DNA from: Asterias rubens
Lineage: Eukaryota > Echinodermata > Asteroidea > Forcipulatida > Asteriidae
NCBI RefSeq assembly: GCF_902459465.1
Contig: NC_047071.1
Location: 12,420,385 to 12,484,384 of the forward strand
Length of the DNA: 64,000 nucleotides
Direction: 5' to 3'
Part shown: positions 31,918-53,000 of the stretch, piece by piece
How the letters are laid out: the number at the start of each line of letters is the position of its first letter
How positions within the stretch are numbered: the first letter of the stretch is position 1
Notes under the pieces: generated by a model
What the model saw: only the letters and a program-made list of their open reading frames with translations
Told to the model about the DNA's origin: nothing
The model's database searches: none
Position numbers and translations under genes: made by a program

Positions 31918-33244
31918 TGCACGTATATGCACAGGGTATTCAAACACTATCAAGATTGCCCGCTGTTTGACCTTACCAGTAGGGTCTCATCATGATTTGT
32001 TGCTGTTACTTAATGGGTAAACACACTATGAGTATGACGACATTCAACATAAATAAGGTTGGCCATACACGTAAATATATATTTCTAGGCAGGACTAAGT
32101 CTCCAAATATTTTAAAGTATACTAAAGATTTTCTATAAAAGAGAAGGCAGTACTTTTTATTAACAGTATATGATTGGGAAGGAAACATGTGAAGTGATAT
32201 CATTTACAAAGGAAAATATCACGTAGTAATGGTGGCTAAAACATTGGTTGAGAAAAGGAGGCAGTACTTTTTGTTAACATTATTGCATTCGACAGGATAT
32301 CATATAAGTTAATGTGGCTAAAACATTTGTTGATGCACAAATAAAATGTAGTTGACACCAACTCGGCCTTTCTATATTTATATCTTTATAAATGTAAGAT
32401 GTAATATTGTTGTACTATTTTATTTCTTTTTTTTTTTTTTTGGGGGGGGGGTTCTTGAAGCAGTTATTTTTTTAAGAACACCTGAACGCATCTCAATTTA
32501 GAATAGACCAGCAAGTTTGTAAAAGCTCTCCTACTCTTTAGATAATATGGAAGTTTAAATAAAGTAGGTCACAATTCTAAGTTGTTGGCTCTGGAGCTGT
32601 TTTGGAGCTGCTGCTGCTGGTTTATGGAATTTATTGATCAAAAGTGGCATCAATACTCAGTTTCTAAGAATAGTTTTCACTTGTAGAATTTTATTGTTTT
32701 TTTTTTAACTTTTGCACATTTTTCACTGAAGGATCTTTTGATTACTACGAGAATGAAGTTGCAACTAACAACCTTATAGCATTGAGCCGAGGAATGGTTA
32801 AATACGCCAAGGTGTAACAAGATTTGCTGGTCACTGTTTGCGTACAGCTGATCAACCCATACCGCACCTGATCTTCTCAATCAAAACGAGACCCAACAAC
32901 TCATTAGGGATAAAGTAACCTGGTACTTTTTCATCAAAGCTGCTCTATTCCTAGACTGGGCCTATGTCTTTATCAGCAAGGATAAAGACAGGTCCCTGCC
33001 GCTAGATCCAGTGATTCCATTGGATACAATCCTATCAGCATAAACGTGCAGTGATGTACGATGCCCAAACAGTCACTGCTGTCACGTCCGCAATAGAATT
33101 TAGCTGCGTATCTCTATGTGAAATGAGGGTAGGTCAAAGGTGAAAGTAAACTCCGGTCTGGAGGCAACTCTCTGGCGCTATTCACCAGCCTCGAAATGTG
33201 ATGTCAGATGTTCAGGCTACTCTATTCCGTCCAAGGTCAAAGGA

Positions 33245-33282
33245 TGATGATGATAATGATGATGATGATGGTGATGATGATG
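33245..33282. repeat. (GAT)n microsatellite
   Basis: About a dozen GAT triplets with interruptions, just downstream (in JMJD7 orientation) of the JMJD7 stop codon. Confidence 0.8.
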
Positions 33283-33390
33283 CAACGAGATAGTAAAAAT
33301 GAAAATGCAGAAAACAGAAGTTTAAAAAATGTCACCTGACTGATGATGTCACCTGATTGACACCACCTGACTCTTGTCACCTCACTCATG

Positions 33391-42406
<9,016 letters not shown>

Positions 42407-43797
42407 TCTGGAGAGAGTCTTGGTTAAAGAGAATCCGTTTTAACACCTGGCTTCATACTAAAGACATCTTTCCTGCCGACTGAGAGTGAGAATGATGTGG
42501 AATTTAACATTTTAGTGACATAAATTCACAAGAAACATTTGAGTGTTTCAGAAAAAGATCTTAATTTCTATATCAAATTATAATTAGATGGCATAAAAGC
42601 CACGATTACAAAGTGCACCAGGTACTGCCACTGGAGTTTCTCTCCGAGTTACTTACCGTGGATCATCAGTGAGTGCAATTGCTTCAATTGAAGGAACCTG
42701 ACTAATTATGAGAACGGACAAATTTACGACCTCGCCACCAACTTCAGGCCTTTTTTTTTCTTTTTTCTTTTTTCTGTATGTATATATGCGGTAACCCTTC
42801 TTCTCAGGTAAGAAAAAAATTCTGTGGTTTTGGAGTTAATTAACGGCGGATAAATTGGTGGCGACGTGCGGAAGATTATCCATGAGAACGTCCGTGTGCA
42901 CGCTTCTAGAACGAGCAAAGGTGCGATAACATAAGGCTGGAGGGTTACAAGATTGATTCAACACCAACAGGGCAAAATGGTACTATACAATTTTGACACC
43001 TAGTCACCAGATTTGGCCCATTTTTACCACTTCCGAAAATCATGACACCAATTCTAAGAACACTAACTTGATTCTCAATGTCCAATGAATCTTTTCATGA
43101 CACTCAAAACACCATTGAGGAAATATTTTGAAGAAAAGGGACTAAAACTTATAAGAGCCTGGAGCGAAACGGTCACAAATATCCACAGTTGAGAATTTGA
43201 ACCTGGGTGGGCGGAACTTCGGCTCTGTGTAGCCAAAAGAGCGTACAGCGCTGTGTGCCGCATGCCTTATTAGCAATCAGCCATAAACACACGCACATGT
43301 AAGATGTAGCCTGGTTGGCAAGCCACACAATGCCTAACCGTCCGGCCGTCAGAAGGAGGGCTACATTATCGAAACAACGATCTTGACAACTTGCACGTTT
43401 TCCAAGCGCGCACACATCAGATGTTCTGAATCTCATATAACTTAAAGTCGGGTTTCTTCAATTGTAGCGATTGATTTATCGTTATTGTTAAGTGGTTAAG
43501 GGAGCCCGACTAACTATGAGAATGTGTGCGCAGTCGAAAAATAATGGCAAGCTGTCAAGATCGTTGAGATTTTTTGAAAATATCACACTCAGTTAAAAAT
43601 GATTTGATTTTTACCCAAAAGTGTGATCCCGGCGTAGGGCCGTCTACAACTTCAGTAGCATTAGATCGGTAAGTTTCATGATGCAGATCGCTACAGACAA
43701 AAAAGCAGAGAAATGACATCAATGGTGCTGATGGTCATGAGCTGGAGCCGGCCATACGGAGTGGATTATTGGACCAATTAAACAGGCATGACAGACA

Positions 43798-44052
43798 GGG
43801 CCCAATTTCATAGAGCTGCTAAGCACAAAAATTTGCTTAGCATGGAATTTTGGCCTTCATGAAAACAGGATTTCTAACAAAATTTCCACGTGATTTTCAG
43901 GATAAGCAAACAACAGCTGAATATCAGCACAGGCAATAATTTTTTACGCGCATCAAATGGAAATTTTGTTGGGTATCATGTTTTTTTTCAAGGAAGAAAT
44001 TTCATGCTAATCAAATTTTTGTGCTTAGCAGCTCTATGAAATTGGGCCCTGG
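43798..44052. repeat. GGGCCCAATTTC-family inverted-repeat element
   Basis: The terminal arms gggcccaatttcatagagct and their inverse are perfect over 20 bp or more. Inner arms gctaagcacaaaaatttgc pair with only small changes. A CAG/CTG flank is shared with the copy at 27185. Confidence 0.85.
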
Positions 44053-44108
44053 TGTATTCAAAAGTTTATAAAACAAGTTTATGTATGGGGCTGGCTACAT
44101 GAGAGAGT

Positions 44109-44763
44109 AGGCCTAGACCTACCCCTAGAACTATTTCGGTTTCGTCTGGCTATCGTCTCCCGTAACGGGAGACGATAGCCGGCCGGACGAAACCGAAATA
44201 GTTCTAGGACTCGGAGTAGCCTAGACCCCGTTTGTTTTGTCGTGAAATAATGACAACCTGCATTGTTTCAACTCTTGAAATGTTAATCAAATATTGCTTG
44301 AACAGTCGTCAAAAAATTAATTTCGAGACAAAAACACTATTTCGGTTTCGTCCGGCTATCATCTCCCGTAACGGGAGACGATAGTAAGGACGATAGCCGG
44401 ACGAAACCGAAATAGTTCTAGGACTCGGAGTAGCCTAGACCCCGTTTGTTTTGTCGTGAAATAATGACAACCTGCATTGTTTCAACTCTTAAAATGTTAA
44501 TCAAATATTGCTTGAACAGTCGTCAAAAAGTTAATTTCGAGACAAAAACACTATTTCGGTTTCGTCCGGCTATCATCTCCCGTAATTAACGGGAGACGAT
44601 AACCGGCCGGACGAAACCGAAATAGTTCTAGGACTCGGAGTAGCCTAGACCCCGTTTGTTTTGTCGTGAAATAATGACAACCTGCATTGTTTCAACTCTT
44701 GAAATGTTAATCAAATATTGCTTGAACAGTCGTCAAAAAATAATTTCGAGACAAAAACACAAA
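44109..44763. repeat. Triplicated ~206-214 bp repeat carrying a long hairpin
   Basis: Three units start at ctatttcggtttcgtc (44131, 44337, 44551). Each opens with a near-perfect palindrome of about 40-bp arms: ctatttcggtttcgtccgg, then ctatcgtctcccgt, then the inverse. A unique part follows, with tcgtgaaataatgacaacc and gcttgaacagtcgtc. The palindrome of unit 1 extends further out through cctagaac, to about 44109. Unit 2 has an extra gacgatagtaag-type insertion near the hairpin centre; unit 3 has a taatta loop. Confidence 0.9.
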
Positions 44764-46515
44764 ATTACTTACCAACCAAAATAGCTTTGAACAGCTGATG
44801 TTGTTGTTCATATCATGCATGCCATGTGCACGCAGCAGGTTACATTAAAGCCCGCCCTCAAGTGTTCATTGTCTCTCTGTAAACTGCAAAGGCGGGGATT
44901 TCACCATTACCCTCTCATTGCCTGTAAGTTATTTGTAAATCTGTGAACTTTAATTTTTGTTTCTGTTCCGAAAGTGTCCAATGGCTTTAATGAGATTTAT
45001 GTTTCAATGCCGTTGTATACTTTTGTCGTGAGTTGATCCATGGAGGTAGAAATATAATTCTACCTAATTCTACCTCATCGGCCTATTTTGAGCCGTTTTG
45101 TCAAGCCTATAGTGCCACATTGCGATGTGCTTATTATTCTTCGGCACCTTGTGAAGACCAAGGACAAACCTTGGGGAAAAAAGGGAAAATGAAAGATCTC
45201 CACATGGAGAACTGTTGTGCAAAGTCGGGAAACTGCGAGTGCAAGGGAAAAGTAGGGCTATACAATAGAACAACGATACCACGGGTTTCTTTGTTCTAGT
45301 AGTCAGAGGATTTCTTAAGAAATATTAGAAAAGAATACCTATGGCAGTATCGGTAATCCCATAACTGCAACGTACTTATCATACTGACGTGTGTTTGTAT
45401 TTGGAGGTGGCTGATGGAAACACGCTCGTCCATGTTTTGGCAAATCTACAATAATGGTTGAAAAATTAAGAAATTTAACCCAACTTTAACCAAACAAGAC
45501 ATTCTTGATTCGTTAACAAGATTTATTATGTTAATCTTGTTGAAATACATTTTTTCTCAATATTTTACAAAATTAAACCACAATCACCTGATAACTGTGG
45601 AAGACGAGGCGGTTCACATTAATACTAAAAATATTGTCTAAGACTATACGAAAAATAATTAAGCAATTTTTACGGAAACGGTAAAAAGCTAATCTACATT
45701 ATTTGTCTACATGACGATTAAATTGTGAATAATAAGTTTACATGACATCATAATAGACTTGTTATAATAAAAACCGCAACAACGCATAACAACTTGTGGT
45801 TAACAAACTACGTCACCCTCGAAGCAGACCCATTATTATAACGCAGAAATTTGAAAGATACGTCACTGCAAGTTTACTTGTGCGTTTTTGTGGCTGTACG
45901 GCCTGACCAAACACTATTCCAGCCATGTGATTAACCAATGGCCAATTCAACTAAAACAGTTATTGGTTAAGACCGCGAAAACGCATCCCAGATAGCATTT
46001 GGGCCTGTTAGCGCGTTCATGTCACATCCTTTCAGATAAATACAGGGGACCGGTCTAACCTACCATTGGCTGAAACTCGTGGCGAGTATTAAGCCTACGT
46101 GTGCCATTTCAAAATGGTTGCCTTTGATTGCGGTAAAGGAGCTGGGTCTATACATTATGCACACCATTATTTTAATCAGGATGTTATCATGCTTTAATGG
46201 TGCGTTCGTATTGGACTTCTTGTCCATGTTAAGTTTACGTGTATGGCAATAATTTACCACAGGTAAGTTACCGGTGGTTCGCATTTTTGGAGTTAATATC
46301 GGTAAGTTAACCATTATTTTTTAATGCGGACGCGGAGCAAAGACAAAGAATACTATACATAATACAAAATAACGTACCCGTATTGATCAGCGTTGAGTAG
46401 AATAAATCACACTGAGACAGGCTTTTCCGATTGCCTTTGTATCCAGGCCATGAGATAAGAATATAAATTGCATAAGATCAGTGACTTATTGACATGATTA
46501 TTAAAAAAAAGTATT

Positions 46516-46777
46516 TGCCGGTCACACCCTTGTCACACGAAGTTGTGTGCTTTACTTTCAGATGCTCGATTTCGAGACTTCAAAATCTAATTCTGAGGTC
46601 TCGAAATCAAATTCGTGGAAAAGTACTTCTTTCTCGAAAACCACGTCACTTCATCAGAGGGAGCCGTTTCTCACCATGTGTTATACTATCAACAGCTCTC
46701 CATTGCTCGTTACCAAGTAAGTTTTTATGTTAACAATTACTTTGAGTAATTTATACCATTAGTGTCCACTCTGCCTT
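46516..46777 (-). repeat. Family P element, right part only
   Basis: Begins inside the element at gtcacacccttgtcacacg and ends gtgtccactctgccttta, directly against the next copy. Confidence 0.75.
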
Positions 46778-47166
46778 TAAAGGCAGTGGACACTATTGGT
46801 AATTGTCAAAGACTAGCCTTCACAGTTGGTGTATCTCAACACATGCATAACATAATAAACCTGTGAAAATTTGAGCTCAATCGGTAATCGAACTTCCGAG
46901 ATAATAATGATAAAGAAAAAAACACCCTTGTCACATGAAGTTGTATGCGTTTAGATGGTTGATTTCGAGACCTCAAGTTCTAAATCTGAGGTCTCGAAAT
47001 CAAATTCGTGGAAAATTACTTCTTTCTCGAAAACCATGTCACTTTAGAGGGAGCCGTTTCTCACAATGTTTTATATCATTAACCTCTACCCATTACTCGT
47101 CACCAAGAAAAGTTTTATGCTAATAATTATTTTGAGTAATTACCAATTGTGTCCACTGCCTTTAAC
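46778..47166 (-). repeat. Family P element, full copy abutting the previous one
   Basis: From aaaggcagtggacactattg to gtgtccactgcctttaa, a nearly complete consensus-like copy. A partial and a full copy in tandem suggests either insertion beside an existing end or recombination between copies. Confidence 0.85.
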
Positions 47167-47769
47167 ACAATACAGACTTATCATGACTGTTATACGAGGA
47201 CGATGATTAATAATAATGTCCGTGTGCAAGGATCGATTCCCTCAACATAATGTAGAGACCAATTATTTCATGCAATGCGAAACAACACAGAATAAACTCC
47301 ATCGGGTTGCATGGCTGTTTTGTCTGTGTATGGATTTATTTATTCATGAATATCCAGGGACCAAGACCTTGGCCTATTTTCATGAGGCTGTTTGGGTGTG
47401 AGCAGCAGCATTATTCACCCATACTGTAATCCTTCGGCATAATGTGCAATAATTCACCGCAGGAACTCGCTCAGGAATTACCTATACACGGGTTACACTT
47501 CCACACGAGTGCATTGAATCAGACCGTAGTCACACCGATACTTAATATTCAACTCAACTCACATTTATTTCCATACCAAATGAAAAGGCAAATCATGAGG
47601 AAGCATAAGGAATTACCAACAAGATGTGAGAAGTGAAAGTACTGTTGGTGCGGAAGCGACTTATGGGAGACTAAGCTTTTGAAGAGATGCATTTTGATGG
47701 ACTCATGCAATGCAGAATAATCTATACTTAGCCGACGGATGAGAGCGACCTAATTAATATTCTTCGATG

Positions 47770-48510
47770 GCAGGGCCAAACCACAGCAGGCAAGCCATAC
47801 CCCAAATAAAGCGATACCTCAGGCAAGCCTCGACACAGAGAGCCTTACCCCGGTGAAGCCAAACCCAAAGAGAGCCACCCCAGGCAAGCCAAACCCCAAG
47901 AAAGCCATAGCCTAGGCAAGCAAAAGCCCAAGCAAGCAAAGAAACCCATACCCAAGGCATGCCAATACCCACAACGAAAGCAATAGCCTAGCAAGCCAAA
48001 CCCCAAGAAAGCCATACACAGGCAAGCCAAAGTCTTAGAAAGCCGTCCCAGGCAAGCCATGCCCTAGGCATACACAAACAAGCCTTCCCATAATAAGACA
48101 TACCCCCAATGCAGGCAAGCCATATCCGAGCAAGCAATACCCCAGGCAATACCACAAGCAAGCCATACCAAAAGCAAGTCTTACCCGAGCAAGCGATACA
48201 CCAAGCAACTCCAAGCAATACCCCAGGCAAACCATACCCAAAGAAAGTCATACCCATGCAGGCAAGTCATTCCTAAGGCAAGCCAGTCCCCATTAAGCCA
48301 TGAAAGCCATAGCCCAAGCAAGACAAACCATTACAGCAAGTCACTCCAAGCAACTCCAAGCTACCGCAGGCAAGCCACACCCAAAGAAAGTCAAAACCAG
48401 AGGCAAGTCAAACCCCAGGCAAGCCATAACCAAGCAAGCCACACCAGGCAAACCGTACCCCCAAAAAGTCAACCACCAGCCAAGCCGAAGCCCATGCAGG
48501 CAAAAGCCAT
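47770..48510. repeat. Irregular aagccata-ccccaggc minisatellite
   Basis: About 740 bp made of gcaagccatacccaaggc-type words at irregular 10-14 bp spacing. It creates several long but meaningless minus-strand frames rich in Cys, Leu and Trp. Confidence 0.85.
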
Positions 48511-50008
48511 TAGATTTTTTGAATCAAACAATTTGCAAAAAGTGTGAAGGTGCAAAGCAACTGAAATGGGGATACAAATTCAAAGAGTTGGACATGCACA
48601 AATAATTAACATCTTCCTTATACAGTCATGTACATAAAACAGAAGTGTTATACACAACATTCTGAAATAGTATAACTATCCTTTTTTGTGGCCTCAAGTC
48701 GGGTGAGGGATTCAGTGAAAACACAAGACTAAATCACAAGACAAAAAGCAAAGCAGTATCATAAAAACGTCTACAGCATTATCATAATGATGTTGAGCCT
48801 TTGTCATAAATCAGGTCTGGCCTATATACATACAAAAACGATCAAAGGAACCCCTGAGTTCAAATGCATAATAATCCGAGGGTGAGATTATTTCCGTAGG
48901 GTGGCATGTGACATTTTCACACATCAGCACTGGTTATAATGGATTGAAGGAGCAGTATGACAACTATGTGTTCTATATTCTGTATTATTATTTTTTTCGT
49001 TCTACATATTTTGTTTTATTACCATGGATTTTTAGTATTTTGAATTTTAAAGTGTTGAGTTGGTCTAAGTTTGAATAAAACAAATCCGTTCTAGAAACCC
49101 CACCCCCTAAACAACAAAAGGTGGTTTTGTTTGTACGGTTGGTCTGAATTTGAACATGATCACCACAAGGAAATCGTTGTTTACTATTTAACGGACTACT
49201 GCAAAATGGCTTGCATGTGCTCAGTTTATTTCCATCCGTAAACCCCCACCAAACACTCGCGCTTTCAAACACAAAATGAAGTATACAACTTGATGTTCGT
49301 GGCTAGCAGGCCCATTATTTTGTGTCAAAAAAAAAAAAATAACGAAAACGTATGGTATGGGTAGTATTTTGGTTTGACAAAAAAAATCACCATAATAAAA
49401 CACATCACACGCGCTTACACACACCCAAAGTTTCTTTGTTTTCCTTCAAATTACATCTTTTTTTCCTAAATTTTCCCCGTACTTAACATCCTCCCGTAAT
49501 ACTCTACACAACAAAAATACTTATAGAGCACCCCTACGTCTTTAGATATACCCCTGTATGGAGACCTTAGCTTCTTGTCCCTTGTTTTGTTTTTTCTTGC
49601 CCTTTGTCTCTACATCGGAACCAAATAAATGAACACAAACCATCGCAAACCGAACAATTTGGAAAATTATTTAAATATTTGAAAGGATTCCTTTAAACTG
49701 CTGCTCTATGTGTTTTGTGTTCGACCTTCCAGTTCCAGACCGTAATAAAGGCTACAAGCAATAGCCCTAACCGTCATAGGAGTAAAACACACTATACATT
49801 TGGGTGTCCTTCACAGTTGCTGGATCGCCACATCATTGAGTCGCATAGGCCACAAGCAATAGCCCTAATCATAGGAATAAGAACAAATTTCACATTTTGT
49901 GGGTGTGTTTTACCGGATCGCCACATCACTCGCTATCATCTCACTGGGTGTGGTCTAAAAGGAGTAGCTTAATAGTTCCAATTGTTCATCACAAGAAGGT
50001 CTACAAGA

Positions 50009-53000
50009 ATGATGCTGTGGACTGCTTCGTTGATGTTGGCCTTGATGCTTGGTGTGACAAATGGAGACCAAGGTATTAGGGATTTATATTCTTATAAAAA
50101 AAAAATTCAAAATTGTAGCTTTTCTTTGCTGGCAGATTTTTCCAGGCCATATTCAATAACATTATAAAGCACAGTTGGAGGAATGAATATAGATTGATAT
50201 ATAGCATACTTAAGCATGAAATTAATGAATTTTTAATGGTATGCATTTTGTCTTTGTGTGGAATTTTTTGCAGCATCGACTGATGATAATTTCTTTTTTG
50301 AGAAATTATTCCCCATAAAAAAAAAACGCAGCAAAAAAATGGACGTTAGTCATTGTCAATAATGTTATTGCATGTTGTATTGAGGTATTAACCGACTCGG
50401 GTTTTCCGGATTATATATTCTGTGTATTCAGTATTGCCGTGTCAGTGCATTTAATGTTTTATTATTCTCATTTTTATTTCCATGTCAAAAAGTTGTTAGG
50501 CATTACTGAATCACCATTTTGATTTGTTTGCAACACATGCTAGTAAATATTCTCAGTTTTATATTATAAATTGTCATTCAGTTGGAATCTCAAGCTTGAG
50601 ACCTGTCATTTTTGTGAATTTGGTAAGAACAAATTATTAATGCAACTGAGATTTGCCATGTTTCATTTAGTGTAGGTCTGTTCTGACAGTCATTTTAGCA
50701 TAATATTGTCAACCTGCTTAAAGGCAGTGGACACTATTGGTAATTACTCAAAATAATTATTAGCATTAAACCTTACTTGGTAACAAGTAATGGGGAGCTG
50801 TTGATAGTATAACACATTGTGAGAAACGGCTCCCTCTGAAGTAAAGTAATTTTTGAGAAAGAAGTAATTTTCCACGAATTTGATTTCGAGATCTCAGAAT
50901 TAGATTTTGAGGTCTCGAAATCAGGCATCTGAAAGCACACAACTTCGTGTGACAAGGGTGTTTTTTCTTTCCTAGTTATCTCGCAACTTCGACGACTAAT
51001 TGAGCTCAAGTTTTCAAAGGTTTGTTATTTTATGCATGTGTTGAGATACACCTAGTAAGAAGACTGGTCTTTGACAATTACCAGTGTCCAGTGTCTTTAA
51101 GAGTGAGTGTCTTGTTAAAAAGATAGTTAAATAAATTAGTAATTGTTGTCAAAGTTATGCTGATTATTATATCAAGAAAGATAATGAAAAAAAGAAAAAA
51201 AAGAAAAGAAAGAAAAAAAACCACTGGTACAAGTTTCGGCTGAATACAGTGTGGGGTCTGCGTTATTGCTTAGAAAACAGCAAAAAACTGTCTTGATATT
51301 AACACACGAACGTCGAATCCTTCCACGTTAATAGCGAACTGACAGCGGGTACCAACATCGTCTCTGGTCGCAGCTTTTACAAATGGTTCACGTGTGAATC
51401 GTTCCTTATATATTTTTCATATCGATTTTGGGCGAACAATATCAAATCGTATAATACTTTGAAGGGAATCCTTTCTTAAAGGCACCGGACACCTTTGTCA
51501 AAGACCAGTCTCATTTGGTGTATCTCAACATTATGCATAAAAATAACAAACCTGTGAAAAAATTGAACTCAACTGGTCGTCGAAATTGCGTGAGGATATT
51601 ATGGAATATGAGAACTTCTCTTGTCGCACAAGTTGTGTGCTTTAAGATGCTTGATTTCGAGACCTCAGCTGTGGTCTCGAAATAATTCAAGTTATTTTAT
51701 TTTAGTGAGAAATTACTTCTCTCTCAAAAACTATGTTACTTCAGAGGGAGCCATTTCTCACAATGTTTTATACTATCAACAGCTTTCTATTGCTCTTTAC
51801 CAAGTAAAGTTTTTTATGATAACAATTATTTTTAGCAATTACCAACAGTGTCCAATGCCTTTAAATAGTTTAAAGTTGCACTTTGTTGTGAATTATGCAT
51901 ATGACAATGCTTCTTAGCGCTATTCTGTTTTGGGAGAAACTAATTCTATTGTGAGCTTCCTAAACTGGCTTCTTGGTATTAGAAGCATGTAGAAATTGCA
52001 TTGAACTATAGCTTTTATTTTGAGGCAAATTTTCCCCATTTATATGACACCCATAATGATTGGAAATGTATATACTCTGACCATTATGGGATTGCCGATG
52101 TTTTTCCAATGGAACCCATAATAAAATGGGAAAATCCCAACATCTCACACCATATGGGTAGGTAGGCTCTGGCCCATTTGATGCAGATATTTCCCATTAC
52201 GGGGCCCATAAGGCATTGCTAAACCTGGGTCATCTTGCAAAACAATGAAGTAGTGCTATTCAAAGAAAAGTGTATTGCCATCCATAGGAATATAAATTTA
52301 AGCACAGCTTCTTGCATGTAACTAACATTTTTATCACTTGATTGTTTTAGATTTTGATGTGCGTGTGACTGGTGGTGGCAAAACGGGCCGAGTCGAGGTG
52401 TACTACAACAACGTGTGGGGCGTCGTGTGCAAGGAGGGTTGGGACTTCTACGACGCCCTGGTCGTCTGTAGACAATTGGGGTACGAGTGGGTTGCCTCAG
52501 GATGGTCTGATGTTCAAGCATCAATCGGTTCCGAGACGGCGTTGCTTAGTGGTGTGCAGTGTGATGGGACGGAGACCAATCTAGATTTGTGCTCTGGCAA
52601 CGGCTGGGCGGAATACTCGTGTACAGCTGATGCCCCTGCAACTGTTGCGTGTTATGACTTGGCTGAAGTTGACGGTTTGTACACACTTTTGTTTCGGATT
52701 AAAAAAAGGCAATTTGCGTTTTTGACAGAAAAAAACCCTTACAGCCTTGTATACGTTGAAAGATTCACATTTAAAGATTCTGGCTGTGAGATTAGTTTAT
52801 AGCGTCATATGATAATGTATTACTTTACTGGAAATATCACGGGAAAGTGCCAGAGTATGGCCACAAAAACTCGGAAAGTACATCCTTTCAGTTAGCGAGT
52901 GTATTTACAATGACTTATTTGGGTAATTAAACTTAAAGGATGAGCAGTTAATTTGACTGGGGTATTCAGCAGAGACACTGGTTTGTACATGATCTAATAA

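Larger units (their letters stand above)
30630..32200. repeat. Degenerate local repeat, about four units
   Basis: Units begin near 30650, 30900, 31540 and 31930. They share tatcaagattg-ccgc-gtttgacc, a tgttgttacttaatgggtaaac block, cacactatga and a gacattcaacat-aataaggtt block. Some are interrupted by SINE copies (31202-31540) and by the fold-back element at 31759. There is no coding content. Confidence 0.65.
28561..33390. other. Intergenic stretch, repeat-rich
   Basis: No supported gene. Contents listed separately are the promoter-like site at 28.6 kb, a family P copy, SINEs, a poly-G tract, a local degenerate repeat and a fold-back element. The last 1 kb probably includes the 3' UTR of JMJD7 on the minus strand (candidate AATAAA complements at 32690 and 32419). 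An open plus-strand frame at 32852-33043 has no start codon. Confidence 0.5.
42407..50008. other. Intergenic stretch, no gene seen
   Basis: Between the 5' ends of JMJD7 (minus) and the SRCR gene (plus), so both promoters should lie here. Contents recognised are the repeats at 43798, 44109, 46516, 46778 and 47770. A tRNA-like fragment near 42245-42305 lies inside JMJD7 intron 1 and is not part of this stretch. No other structure stands out. Confidence 0.5.

Noticed and set aside
44109-44763. CRISPR array or prokaryotic repeat system
   Set aside because: The spacers are the same sequence in each unit, so this is a tandem repeat; the window is eukaryotic.
47754-48257. Several overlapping minus-strand frames rich in Trp, Leu, Gly and Cys
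   Set aside because: Produced by the aagccata minisatellite; composition follows the repeat, not a protein family.
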